A stretch of 64,000 nucleotides of DNA from Mycobacterium sp. 852013-50091_SCH5140682 (GTDB lineage: Bacteria > Actinomycetota > Actinomycetes > Mycobacteriales > Mycobacteriaceae): contig NZ_LZTB01000058.1 of NCBI RefSeq assembly GCF_001665685.1, positions 85,079-149,078 of the forward strand. The letters run 5' to 3'. This document shows, in pieces, positions 36,544 through 44,675 of this stretch (positions within the stretch are counted from its first letter, which is position 1; each line of letters starts with the position of its first letter). Under the pieces are notes generated by a model that did no database searches, was not told the origin of the DNA, and worked only from the letters and a program-made list of their open reading frames with translations. Position numbers and translations under genes: made by a program.

Positions 36544-37260
36544 GTGTCCTCGCCATCAAACGTCGGAGCGTTGCATGGCAATCTGCTGACCGCGCTCGGC
36601 ACCGGCATCGTCTCCGGCAAACTCGCCGCGGGGCAGGTCCTGACCCTGGAAGCGGTCAGCGCCGAACACGGGGTGTCGCGCAGTGTCGCGCGTGAGGCCA
36701 TGCGCGTGCTCGAGTCGATGGGCATGATCGCGTCACGACGTCGCGTCGGCATCACCATCCAACCGGCGGCCAACTGGAATGTCTTCGACCCCAGGCTGAT
36801 TCGCTGGCGGCTGGAGGCCGGTGACCGGGCCGCCCAACTGGTGTCCCTGTCGGAACTGCGCCGCGGATTCGAGCCGGCCGCCGCCGCGCTGGCGGCCCGG
36901 CGCGCCAATCCCGATCACTGCCGCATCCTGGCAGCGGCGGTATCCGACATGGTGGTGCACGGGCGGTCCGGCGATCTCGACGCATATCTGTTGGCGGACA
37001 AGGTGTTCCACCGGACTCTGCTGGAAGCCAGCGGCAACGAGATGTTCAGGGCGCTCAACGATGTGGTCGCCGAGGTGCTCACGGGTCGCACACACCACGG
37101 GCTGATGCCGGTACAGCCCAACCCCGCCGCGATCGAACTGCACGACGAGGTCGCCCGCGCGATCCGACTGCGCGACGCGGACGGTGCAGAACGCGCGATG
37201 CGGGCCATCATCGACGAAGCGGTCACCGCGGTTGATCATGACGATCAGACCGGTGATTAA
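36544..37260 (+). CDS. GntR/FadR-subfamily transcriptional regulator (gluconate operon)
   Basis: 238 residues from GTG 36544. The winged helix is at ~10-75 (GQVLTLEAVSAEHGVSRSVA, then REAMRVLESMGMIASRRRVG). An all-helical FadR/FCD effector domain follows, with DKVFHRTLLEASGNEMF and the metal-type His in ELHDEVARAIRLRDADGAER. Its divergence from gntK/gntP makes it the likely gluconate-responsive repressor of that operon. Confidence 0.86.
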   Translation: MSSPSNVGALHGNLLTALGTGIVSGKLAAGQVLTLEAVSAEHGVSRSVAREAMRVLESMGMIASRRRVGITIQPAANWNVFDPRLIRWRLEAGDRAAQLVSLSELRRGFEPAAAALAARRANPDHCRILAAAVSDMVVHGRSGDLDAYLLADKVFHRTLLEASGNEMFRALNDVVAEVLTGRTHHGLMPVQPNPAAIELHDEVARAIRLRDADGAERAMRAIIDEAVTAVDHDDQTGD

Positions 37261-37268
37261 CTGACGGC

Positions 37269-38156
37269 ATGGGTCGTTCACCGTCACTGGCACGCCGCTT
37301 CTACGAACGCTTCGAGCCGGTACACGGAATCACCTACTTCGCGCCGGAATGTCGCTCCGCCCTCGACGCGCTCGGCTACCGCGGGTTCTGGATGGGGTAC
37401 ATGGCCGCGCGTTCGGCACCATTGGGTCAGGTGCCTGCCGACGTGGTCGCGGCGGTGTTCTACAACTTCACCACTGCCCGGGTCGCCAAGGCCCTGCCCG
37501 TAGCGTGGGAGATCGCCGGTCCGACAGCAGCTTTGGCGGCCCGCCTCGACTCCGCCGTGACCGTGCTGCGGCGCTCGGGCGTCATCGACGATGAAACGAC
37601 CCGCACCGCCGCCGATCTTGCCGCCAAGGCGGCCCGTACCGCACCGTTGGACGGCAGAGCGCTCTACGCGGCCAACCGGGCACTGGACTGGCCCGACGAC
37701 CCCATCGCACAGTTGTGGCACGCCGCCACCCTGCTGCGGGAACAGCGCGGCGACGCCCACGTGGCGATCCTGGTCGGTGAGGGCATCACCGGGCGGCAGT
37801 CCAATGTTCTGCACGCCGCGTCGGGGCGCACGCCGCGCGAGACGCTCATGCGCACCCGCGACTACGACGACGAACAGTGGGAGCACTACAGCGACGAACT
37901 GCGGGCGCGCGGATTGCTCGACGGGTCAGGCGAACTCACCGAGGAGGGCCGGCGGCTCAAGCAGACGATCGAGGACCGCACCGATGCCGCGGCCCTCACC
38001 GCGCTCGACGGCCTCACCGACGCGGAGGTCGAGACCCTGTTCCAGACGCTGACCCCGATCACCCGACAGGTGGTGGCCGCAGGCGATTTGCCGGCCGCCA
38101 CGCCGATGGGGCTGCGCCGCGGCGACCTCGCCGACGGCAGCGCGCATCTGAGCTGA
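37269..38156 (+). CDS. SCO6745-family conserved protein
   Basis: 295 residues. ARRFYERFEPVHGITYFAPE at the N terminus and FWMGYMAARSAPLGQVPADV are typical of the actinobacterial SCO6745 family. The C-terminal half carries a winged-helix-like segment (RTRDYDDEQWEHYSDELRAR, GELTEEGRRLKQTIEDRTD). The family has no established function. It starts 8 bases after the GntR regulator stop and may be co-transcribed with it, but nothing links it to gluconate. No membrane segments are present. Confidence 0.78.
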   Translation: MGRSPSLARRFYERFEPVHGITYFAPECRSALDALGYRGFWMGYMAARSAPLGQVPADVVAAVFYNFTTARVAKALPVAWEIAGPTAALAARLDSAVTVLRRSGVIDDETTRTAADLAAKAARTAPLDGRALYAANRALDWPDDPIAQLWHAATLLREQRGDAHVAILVGEGITGRQSNVLHAASGRTPRETLMRTRDYDDEQWEHYSDELRARGLLDGSGELTEEGRRLKQTIEDRTDAAALTALDGLTDAEVETLFQTLTPITRQVVAAGDLPAATPMGLRRGDLADGSAHLS

Positions 38157-38159
38157 GGG

Positions 38160-38486
38160 TCAGCGCGGGCCGTACATGATCAGGCCGACACCGGCGAGGC
38201 AGATCAGTGCCCCGATGACGTCCCAGCGGTCTGGGCGGAAACCGTCGGCAACGACGCCCCAGATCAACGACCCCGCGATGAACACGCCGCCGTAAGCGGC
38301 CAGCACCCGACCGAAGTGGGAGTCGGGTTGGAACGCCGCCACGAATCCGTAGGCGCCCAACGACACCGCGCCCGCGCCGATCCATAACCAGCCTCGATGC
38401 TCACGCAAGCCTTGCCACACCAACCAGGCACCGCCGATCTCGAGCAGTGCGGCGAGCACGAACAGGGCAGCTGACTTGAGCACCAT
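38160..38486 (-). CDS. YnfA-family (UPF0060) small membrane protein
   Basis: 108 residues with four membrane helices: LFVLAALLEIGGAWLVWQGL, WIGAGAVSLGAYGFVAAFQP, VLAAYGGVFIAGSLIWGVVA and DVIGALICLAGVGLIMY. FGRVLAAYGGVFI and DRWDVIGA are the UPF0060 signatures. It is related to small multidrug resistance-type transporters, but its function is not established here. It follows livF directly, sharing one base (38486). Confidence 0.88.
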   Translation of the reverse strand: MVLKSAALFVLAALLEIGGAWLVWQGLREHRGWLWIGAGAVSLGAYGFVAAFQPDSHFGRVLAAYGGVFIAGSLIWGVVADGFRPDRWDVIGALICLAGVGLIMYGPR

Positions 38487-39235
38487 CAGGCGACACCGAG
38501 GTACGCCGCCCGAACAGCGTCGTCGGCCAACAGTTCTCGCGCAGGGCCGGTGCGGGTGACGTTGCCGGTTTCGAGAATGTAGGCCCGGTCCGATCGACTG
38601 AGTGCCTGCTGGGCGTTCTGTTCCACCAGCAAGACCGTAGTGCCCTGGTTGTTGATCTCGGAAATGATGCGGAAGATCTGGGAGATCACCATGGGCGCCA
38701 AGCCCATTGACGGCTCGTCGAGCAACAGCACCCGGGGTCGGGCCATCAGCGCCCGGCCGATCGCCAGCATCTGCTGCTCCCCTCCCGACAATGTGCCACC
38801 CACCTGGCTGCGCCGCTCAGCCAGCCTCGGGAAGGTTTCCAGCACCCAGTCCAGCCGCTCGTCGTGCTCGGCTTTGGACGCGAACTTGCGTCCATAGCAA
38901 CCCATTTCGAGGTTCTCCAAGACGGACATGCCCGGGAACACCCCGCGGCCCTCCGGTGCCTGGATCAGCCCGGAGGCGACGCGCAGATGCGCCTTGACAC
39001 GAGAGATGTCCTTGCCCTCGAACCACACAGAACCCGAGGTGAGCGCACGCAGACCTGAGATCGCGCGCATCATCGTCGTCTTGCCTGCGCCGTTGGAGCC
39101 CAGCAGTGTCACCAGCTCACCCTCATGCACCACCAGCGAAACCCCGTGCAGGGCCTGGATCCTGCCGTAGTGCACGACCGCGTCGCGAACCTCGAGCAAG
39201 ACCTGGCGGTCCCCGCTGTCAGCCGAGCTCGTCAT
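38486..39235 (-). CDS. livF: Branched-chain amino acid ABC transporter ATP-binding protein LivF
   Basis: 249 residues. Walker A is GSNGAGKTT, the signature LSGGEQQM, and Walker B LLLDEPSMGL, which is the LivF pattern (LSGGEQQMLAIGRALM), with LLVEQNAQQAL near the end. Together with LivG it energises high-affinity uptake of branched-chain amino acids. The start overlaps the livG 3' end by 17 bases. It is the last transporter gene of the operon. Confidence 0.92.
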   Translation of the reverse strand: MTSSADSGDRQVLLEVRDAVVHYGRIQALHGVSLVVHEGELVTLLGSNGAGKTTMMRAISGLRALTSGSVWFEGKDISRVKAHLRVASGLIQAPEGRGVFPGMSVLENLEMGCYGRKFASKAEHDERLDWVLETFPRLAERRSQVGGTLSGGEQQMLAIGRALMARPRVLLLDEPSMGLAPMVISQIFRIISEINNQGTTVLLVEQNAQQALSRSDRAYILETGNVTRTGPARELLADDAVRAAYLGVA

Positions 39236-40073
39236 CAGGCACCCCCAGGTATGCGGCGATCACCTTCGGATCCTCCCGGATTTCCGCGGGCAGGCCGTCG
39301 GCGATCTTGCGGCCGAACTCCAGTACGACGATGCGGTCGGTGACTCCCATCACCAGGCGCATATCGTGTTCGATCAGCAGCACGGTGTATCCATCGTCAC
39401 GGATCTTGCGGATCAACTCGATGAGAGCGGCTTTCTCACTCGGGTTGAACCCCGCAGCCGGTTCGTCGAGGCACAGCAGCTTCGGCTCCGTCGCGAGTGC
39501 GCGGGCGATTTCGAGTCGACGCTGATCGCCGTACGGCAGGTTCTTGGCCTTCTCCTCACCGCGATGGGCGATCCCGACGAAATGCAGCAGTGCGGCGGCG
39601 CGTTCGATGGCCGAGCGTTCTTCGCGGCGATGCCGCGGTGTCCGGATCAGCGCGCCGGGCACAGAGGTGCGGTGCCGGGCGTCGGTGCCGACCACCACGT
39701 TTTCCAACGCCGTCATCTCGCCGAACAACCGGATGTTCTGGAAGGTGCGGGCAATCCCCCGTCGGGTGATCTGGTGCCGTTTGATGCGGCCCAACGGGGC
39801 GCCGTCGAACAGCACCGAACCCGAACTCGGCCGGTACACACCGGTGATGGCGTTGAAACAGGTGGTCTTGCCCGCGCCGTTGGGGCCGATGAGGCCGAGG
39901 ATCTCACCGCGCCGGATGTCGAAGGTGACGTTGTCCAGCGCCACCAGGCCACCGAACTTGACCGTCAGATCCTTTGTCTGCAACAGCACTTCGCCTTCGG
40001 CGGCGTTGATCTCCCGGTGAACACCGGCCAGTTCCTCGATGATCTCCGTCGTCGGCGACCCGTCCTCGGTCAT
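39219..40073 (-). CDS. livG: Branched-chain amino acid ABC transporter ATP-binding protein LivG
   Basis: 284 residues from ATG 40073, in an ATGA overlap with livM. Walker A is GPNGAGKTT, then ARTFQNIRLF, the degenerate signature LPYGDQRRLEIARAL and Walker B CLDEPAAGFNP, all typical of LivG. A C-terminal LLIEHDMRLVMGVTDRIVVL follows. There is an N-terminal extension of about 30 residues before the ABC domain. Confidence 0.92.
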   Translation of the reverse strand: MTEDGSPTTEIIEELAGVHREINAAEGEVLLQTKDLTVKFGGLVALDNVTFDIRRGEILGLIGPNGAGKTTCFNAITGVYRPSSGSVLFDGAPLGRIKRHQITRRGIARTFQNIRLFGEMTALENVVVGTDARHRTSVPGALIRTPRHRREERSAIERAAALLHFVGIAHRGEEKAKNLPYGDQRRLEIARALATEPKLLCLDEPAAGFNPSEKAALIELIRKIRDDGYTVLLIEHDMRLVMGVTDRIVVLEFGRKIADGLPAEIREDPKVIAAYLGVPDDELG

Positions 40074-41266
40074 GGCGCCGACCTTTCTGCCGGGCCGGTA
40101 CGCAACAATCGCCGTGCCGCGGCGCCGTAGGTGAGCAGGAACTGGCGCGCCGGGAACAGGCCCTGCGGCCGGAAGATCATCAACATCACCAGGGCCAGCC
40201 CGAAGAACAGGTACTTCAGATCGCCCAGGTTGACCCCGAACAGCTCGACACCCAGAAGCCGGTTGGGCAGATACACGATGATGAACGCGCCGAAGATCAC
40301 GCCGAGTTTGTTGCCCTGCCCGCCGAGCACCACCGCGCACAAGAAGAGCATCGAGTTGATGATGTTGAAGGTCGGCGGGGCGACGAACTGCACCTGCCCG
40401 GCGTAGAGGGCACCGGAGAGTCCACCGATCGCGGCTCCGATGATGAACGCCCACAGCTTGAAGCGGAACGTGTTGACGCCCATCACCTCCGCAGCGTCCT
40501 CGTCCTCGCGGATCGCCACCCAGGCGCGGCCCACCCGGCTGCGCTCGAGATTGCCCACGATCAGCAGGATCACCACGATCAGCAGCAGACTCAGCCAGAA
40601 CCACCAGGTGCCGTAGTTGTCCTTGCCGATCGAGTTGCCATGGGAGAACACACCGTTCGGCGGTTGCTGCGCCTCACGAAACCGTGGGTAGGCGAGCTCG
40701 TTGAGACCGCGCGGCCCGTTGGTCACGCCGGCCAGATTGTCGGCCAGCAATCGGATGATCTCGCCGAAACCGAGGGTGACGATGGCGAGATAGTCTCCGC
40801 GCAGGCGCAGTGTCGGGATGCCCAGCACCAGCCCGGCCATGGCGGTAACCGCCATGGCCAGTGGCACACAGGCCAGCCAGGCCCAGTGGGTGCCGAGGAA
40901 TCCGTTGGGCCCGACCTGATTCCACGGGCTGCTGGGGCTGGTCAGCAACGCCACCGTGTATGCGCCGACCGCGTAGAACCCGACGTACCCGAGATCGAGC
41001 AAACCGGCTTGGCCGACAACAACATTGAGGCCGATCGCGATGATGGCGACCATCGCGAACTGGGCCATGGTGCCGCCGAAGCTGACACCCGGCGTGTCGA
41101 GGATCTGCGGCGGATTCAGCGGCAGCAACGCCAAGAGGGCGAAGACCGGTATGCCGAAGATCCATTTCATCGGACGCGGCAAAGTCGACCAGCCGTCGCG
41201 GATCGCGTCGCCCGGCGCGAGGATCTTCCGGGTGATCGATCGCCGTTCGGATTCGTGCTCGCTCAT
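40070..41266 (-). CDS. livM: Branched-chain amino acid ABC transporter permease LivM
   Basis: 398 residues from ATG 41266 (the adjacent GTG 41269 is possible). About nine membrane segments. NVVVGQAGLLDLGYVGFYAV, RLRGDYLAIVTLGFGEIIRL and GRAWVAIREDEDAAEVMGVN are LivM hallmarks. An N-terminal hydrophilic stretch of about 30 residues is present. It forms the channel with LivH, whose stop codon overlaps its start. Confidence 0.92.
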   Translation of the reverse strand: MSEHESERRSITRKILAPGDAIRDGWSTLPRPMKWIFGIPVFALLALLPLNPPQILDTPGVSFGGTMAQFAMVAIIAIGLNVVVGQAGLLDLGYVGFYAVGAYTVALLTSPSSPWNQVGPNGFLGTHWAWLACVPLAMAVTAMAGLVLGIPTLRLRGDYLAIVTLGFGEIIRLLADNLAGVTNGPRGLNELAYPRFREAQQPPNGVFSHGNSIGKDNYGTWWFWLSLLLIVVILLIVGNLERSRVGRAWVAIREDEDAAEVMGVNTFRFKLWAFIIGAAIGGLSGALYAGQVQFVAPPTFNIINSMLFLCAVVLGGQGNKLGVIFGAFIIVYLPNRLLGVELFGVNLGDLKYLFFGLALVMLMIFRPQGLFPARQFLLTYGAAARRLLRTGPAERSAP

Positions 41267-42303
41267 CACGCCCGTGCCTTTCCGAGGCTCTCCCCCAGGA
41301 TGCCGGTGGGCCGGAACAACAACACCAAAACCAGCAGAACGAACGCGACGACGTCACGCCATTGGGTCCCCAGCACCGCCTGCCCGTAGTTCTCGATGAT
41401 GCCCAGCAGCAGGCCGCCCAGCAGTGCACCGCGCAGATTGCCGATGCCACCGAGCACGGCCGCCGAGAATGCCTTGATGCCGAGGACGAATCCGCCCCAG
41501 TAGACGATGCCCTGCGGCACTTTCAGCGTGTAGAGCAGCGCCGCGGCACCCGCCAGCAGACCACCGATGAGAAACGTCGTCATGATGATCCGTTCCCGCG
41601 ACACGCCCATCAGCGTCGCGGTGGTCGGGTCCTGGGCCACCGCGCGGATACCGCGACCGAACTTCGTCCTGTTGATGGCGATGTCGGTGAGCACCGCGAG
41701 GATCACCGCAGCGACGATGATCACGACGGTGACGTTGGAAACGCTCGAGTTGAACACGTGGAACTGAGTCTTGGGCTGCACCAGGATGATCGGTGGTTGA
41801 GCGTTGCTGCCGCCGTAGCCTTTCAGGAATTGCGGCAGCACGAAGTGCACCACCTCCTGCAGTACGAACGACATGCCGATCGCGGTGATGAGGAACGTCA
41901 GCGGCCGCGCATTGCGTCTCCGCAACGGCCGGTAGGCGATCAACTCCAGACCGACGGCCGCCGATCCTGAGACCAGCATCGCGAAGATCATCGCGATGCC
42001 CAGGTACATCACCGTCAATCCGACGCCCACGTTGTACGCGTTGCCGTTGGCGCTGAAACCGAGGATCACATCCAGACAGAAGTAGGCGCCGAACATGCCG
42101 AGCATGAAGATCTCGGAGTGCGCGAAGTTGATCAGCCGCAGCACACCGAAAACCAGCGTGTACCCCACTGCCACCAACGCATAGATCGCACCCCACGCCA
42201 GGCCGTCGATCGTGAGCTGCCAGAACCCGTGCAGCAGGTTCTCGACATTGAAGTTGATGTCGGCGGCGGTGCACACGTAGCCACTGACGCAATCCGGGAT
42301 CAT
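41266..42303 (-). CDS. livH: Branched-chain amino acid ABC transporter permease LivH
   Basis: 345 residues. INFAHSEIFMLGMFGAYFCL, TKFGRGIRAVAQDPTTATLM and VLGGIGNLRGALLGGLLLGI are standard LivH motifs across eight or so membrane segments. An N-terminal periplasmic-type stretch of about 20 residues with two Cys precedes the first helix. It lies downstream of the binding-protein gene across an 87-base gap containing a strong hairpin. Confidence 0.92.
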   Translation of the reverse strand: MIPDCVSGYVCTAADINFNVENLLHGFWQLTIDGLAWGAIYALVAVGYTLVFGVLRLINFAHSEIFMLGMFGAYFCLDVILGFSANGNAYNVGVGLTVMYLGIAMIFAMLVSGSAAVGLELIAYRPLRRRNARPLTFLITAIGMSFVLQEVVHFVLPQFLKGYGGSNAQPPIILVQPKTQFHVFNSSVSNVTVVIIVAAVILAVLTDIAINRTKFGRGIRAVAQDPTTATLMGVSRERIIMTTFLIGGLLAGAAALLYTLKVPQGIVYWGGFVLGIKAFSAAVLGGIGNLRGALLGGLLLGIIENYGQAVLGTQWRDVVAFVLLVLVLLFRPTGILGESLGKARA

Positions 42304-42342
42304 CCGGGTGCGGCTCCTCTTCGCTCGGCGTTACCAACGAAG

Positions 42343-42375
42343 AACGCGTCCGGAACTGGTTGTCCCGGACGCGTT
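42343..42375 (-). terminator. Intra-operon hairpin between livJ and livH
   Basis: AACGCGTCCGG at 42343-42353 is perfectly complementary to CCGGACGCGTT at 42365-42375 with an 11-nt loop. It sits right after the binding-protein stop and 40 bases before the livH start. It probably lets most transcripts end after livJ, or stabilises the livJ message, so that binding protein outnumbers the membrane parts. Confidence 0.6.
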
Positions 42376-42390
42376 TCCGTCGTCAGATCG

Positions 42391-43605
42391 TCACTGAACC
42401 TTGTACACCCAGATGAGGGTGTTGGTGAGCTCACCGGTGTCGGTCCACTGGTACTGGCGAGCCACGCCGGGTGCGTTGTAGGTCTTCACCCACTCCAGCA
42501 GGCCCGGCCGATCCTTGATGCCGGAGTCGATGCCCTTGAGCAGGATGGTGGCCAGGTCATAGCCCTCGGTGCTGTACGTGCCCGGCTCCTGGTTGAACTT
42601 GGCGGTGTACTCCTTGGCGAAGGCCGCAGGTGCGGGGCTGCACGGGCAGCTCAGGATGGCGTCCTTGGACGCCTGGCCGGCCTGCTTGACGAACTCCGGG
42701 TCCTTGGTGCCGTCGGCGCTGACGAATGCCGCGGTGACACCGGCGTCGCGCAACTGCTGGACGAACGGTGCCGCCTGCGAGTAGTAGCCGCTGTAGAAGA
42801 TGGAATCCGGGGCCACACCCTTGATCTGCGTCACCGCGGCCGAGAGGTCCTTGTCCTCTTTCTTCACCGAGATGTTGCAGCCCGAGTCGGCCACCGGCCC
42901 AAGGGTTTCGCGCACGACGGTGGCCAGGCCGATGCCATAGGCGGACTGGTCGTCGACGACGCAGACCTTCTTGTTGCCCAGGGTGTTCTTGAGGTAGTTG
43001 GCGATTGCGGTGCCCTGGCTGCCGTCGTTGCCCAGGCCGCGGAAGAACGTGCGCCAGCCGTTCTTGCTGAGGTCGACACGGGTCGCCGACGCGGTGGTGG
43101 CAACCAGACCGGCCTGGTTGAACAGACCGCCGGTGGCATCGGTCTCACCGGAGAACGCGGGGCCGATCAGCCCGATGATCTCCTGGGTGTCCACGATGCG
43201 TGGGGCGACGCCGTTGGCCTTGTTGGGATCGCCCTCGGTGTCGAACTTCTCGAGCGTCACCTGGCAGCCCGGGTTGGCGGCGTTGTGCTTGTCGACCGCC
43301 AACTGCGCACCGTAGAGGATGTTGATGCCCAGTGCGGCATCGGGGCCCGTCAGCGCGCCCATCATCGCGAGCTTGAGCGGCGGGCAGGTGGCCTTGCCGT
43401 CACCGGCCGGATCCGCCGCCGCCGCCGTGTCTGGTGGCTTGATCTGGGCACCGTTTTCGTCGATCGGGAACTGCTCGACGATCTTCAAACTGGTTTGCGC
43501 TGCCTGCTGCTCGGGCGCCGACTGCTTCTGGCAGCCCGCCATGCCGAGCACCATCAGCCCTGCACTACCGAGAACCAACGCTTTTCGTGCAATGCCACCG
43601 CGCAC
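42391..43605 (-). CDS. livJ: Branched-chain amino acid-binding lipoprotein
   Basis: 404 residues from GTG 43605, chosen because GGAGG is 5 nt upstream (GTG 43611 sits on top of that site). The signal peptide ends in a lipobox (LGMAGCQ). The mature part is a type I periplasmic-binding fold of the LivJ family: CPPLKLAMMGALTGPDAALG, IVDTQEIIGLIGPAFSGETD, GLATVVRETLGPVADSGCNI and AFVSADGTKDPEFVKQAGQA. It delivers branched-chain amino acids, or a related ligand, to LivHMGF. The extra Cys pairs suggest disulfides. Confidence 0.9.
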   Translation of the reverse strand: MRGGIARKALVLGSAGLMVLGMAGCQKQSAPEQQAAQTSLKIVEQFPIDENGAQIKPPDTAAAADPAGDGKATCPPLKLAMMGALTGPDAALGINILYGAQLAVDKHNAANPGCQVTLEKFDTEGDPNKANGVAPRIVDTQEIIGLIGPAFSGETDATGGLFNQAGLVATTASATRVDLSKNGWRTFFRGLGNDGSQGTAIANYLKNTLGNKKVCVVDDQSAYGIGLATVVRETLGPVADSGCNISVKKEDKDLSAAVTQIKGVAPDSIFYSGYYSQAAPFVQQLRDAGVTAAFVSADGTKDPEFVKQAGQASKDAILSCPCSPAPAAFAKEYTAKFNQEPGTYSTEGYDLATILLKGIDSGIKDRPGLLEWVKTYNAPGVARQYQWTDTGELTNTLIWVYKVQ

Positions 43606-43787
43606 GTTCACCTCCGGGTCAGTGTTGTCAGCGGCGCCGACGACCAGCCGACCAAGGCAGGCGCCGATGCTTCGGGGTAGAACATAGCCAAAGCATCGCC
43701 GTGGTGCGGGATGTTGACTGATGCTGGTCGCGTCGACTCTCGCGCAATGCGACTGTCCGCAACATCAGAAACCCACAATTAACACCG

Positions 43788-44414
43788 CTAGCCTTCGTCG
43801 GCGGCGGCCTCCGTGGGTTGGTCGAGCGATTCCAGCACCACCTCTGCGACCCGCTTCATGGTGGTCCGACGGTCCATCGCCGCGCGCTGGATCCACTTGA
43901 ACGCCTCGGGCTCGCTCATCTGGTGCTTGCTCTGCAGCAGGCCTTTCGCGCGCTCGACCAGCTTGCGCGTCTCCAACCGGTCCGACAGGTTCGCAACTTC
44001 GCTCTCCAGCGCCGCGATCTCCCCGAAGCGGCTGACTGCCACCTCGATGGCCGGGATCAGGTCGGTGACGTTGAACGGCTTCACCAGATACGCCATGGCT
44101 CCGGCGTCACGGGCCCGCTCGACCAGCTCGCGCTGGCTGAACGCGGTGAGCACCACGATCGGCGCGATGCGCTTACTGGCGATCTCGGCCGCCGCGTCGA
44201 TCCCGTCGCGGCGCGGCATCTTGACGTCCATGATCACCAGGTCCGGCCGCAGCTTCTCGGCCAGATCCACCGCCTCCTGGCCGTCGCCGGCTTCACCGAC
44301 CACGTCATAGCCCTCCTCTCGCAGCATCTCCGCGAGATCGAGGCGGATGAGCGCCTCGTCCTCGGCGATGAGAACGCGGTGGGGCTTGGCGGCGTGAGTC
44401 GGTGACCCGGTCAT
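43788..44414 (-). CDS. pdtaR: ANTAR-domain response regulator PdtaR
   Basis: 208 residues from ATG 44414. The receiver domain has RVLIAEDEALIRLDLAEMLR, the phospho-acceptor in LVIMDVKMP (Asp at ~63) and LVKPF. The C-terminal ANTAR domain has LETRKLVERAKGLLQSKHQM and EPEAFKWIQRAAMDRRTTMK. This is the mycobacterial PdtaR, partner of the kinase PdtaS, which works as an RNA-binding antiterminator. The kinase gene is not in the window. The tRNA gene lies 86 bases upstream on the other strand. Confidence 0.92.
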   Translation of the reverse strand: MTGSPTHAAKPHRVLIAEDEALIRLDLAEMLREEGYDVVGEAGDGQEAVDLAEKLRPDLVIMDVKMPRRDGIDAAAEIASKRIAPIVVLTAFSQRELVERARDAGAMAYLVKPFNVTDLIPAIEVAVSRFGEIAALESEVANLSDRLETRKLVERAKGLLQSKHQMSEPEAFKWIQRAAMDRRTTMKRVAEVVLESLDQPTEAAADEG

Positions 44415-44500
44415 GGAGATATTGTGTCGTGGCAGCCGCCGATGAGCGACTGCGGGGCCATCATCTATGGTGGTAGGCCGCAGCACCCAACGGAAGCGAT

Positions 44501-44574
44501 GCCCTCGTATCCCAACTGGCAGAGGAAACGGATTCAAAACCCGTCCAGTGTGAGTTCGAATCTCACCGAGGGCA
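44501..44574 (+). tRNA. tRNA with anticodon CAA (Leu-type anticodon), attB/attL site of the integrated element
   Basis: The 7-bp acceptor stem GCCCTCG/CGAGGGC, the T arm GTGAG-TTCGAAT-CTCAC and the anticodon loop TTCAAAA are clear, with discriminator A at 44574 and no encoded CCA. The anticodon is CAA, which reads the Leu codon UUG. The variable loop has only about 5 nt, whereas Leu tRNAs normally have a long variable arm, and the last anticodon-stem pair is A-C. The tRNA is complete because the element supplies the 3' half. The Leu assignment therefore rests on the anticodon alone. Confidence 0.8.
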
Positions 44575-44576
44575 CC
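44533..44576 (+). repeat. attL core: 44-bp direct repeat shared with attR
   Basis: The segment from the anticodon loop to the tRNA 3' end (starting TTCAAAACCCGTCCAGTG) is identical over 44 bases to 55224-55267. A tyrosine integrase gene begins 100 bases further on. This is the classical outcome of integration into a tRNA 3' half. Confidence 0.95.
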
Positions 44577-44635
44577 CTAATAAACCCAGTTCAGAGCTGG
44601 TAACTAGATAACCAAACGGCTTTACTCGACATGTT

Positions 44636-44655
44636 CAGTCCGCAGACAGTCCGCA
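44636..44655 (+). other. Integrase arm-type sites, left arm (two CAGTCCGCA repeats)
   Basis: CAGTCCGCA occurs at 44636-44644 and again at 44647-44655, spaced 11 bases start to start. The same pair pattern occurs in the right arm at 55061 and 55072. This matches arm-type binding sites of tyrosine integrases. They lie upstream of the GTG at 44676, which I take as the integrase start. Confidence 0.7.
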
Positions 44656-44675
44656 CGGCGCGTACCGTTGACCTG

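Noticed and set aside
42118..43680. 520-residue open frame on the plus strand over livJ and livH
   Set aside because: It is entirely antisense to two confidently recognised liv genes and has no family motif; long antisense frames are expected at this GC content.
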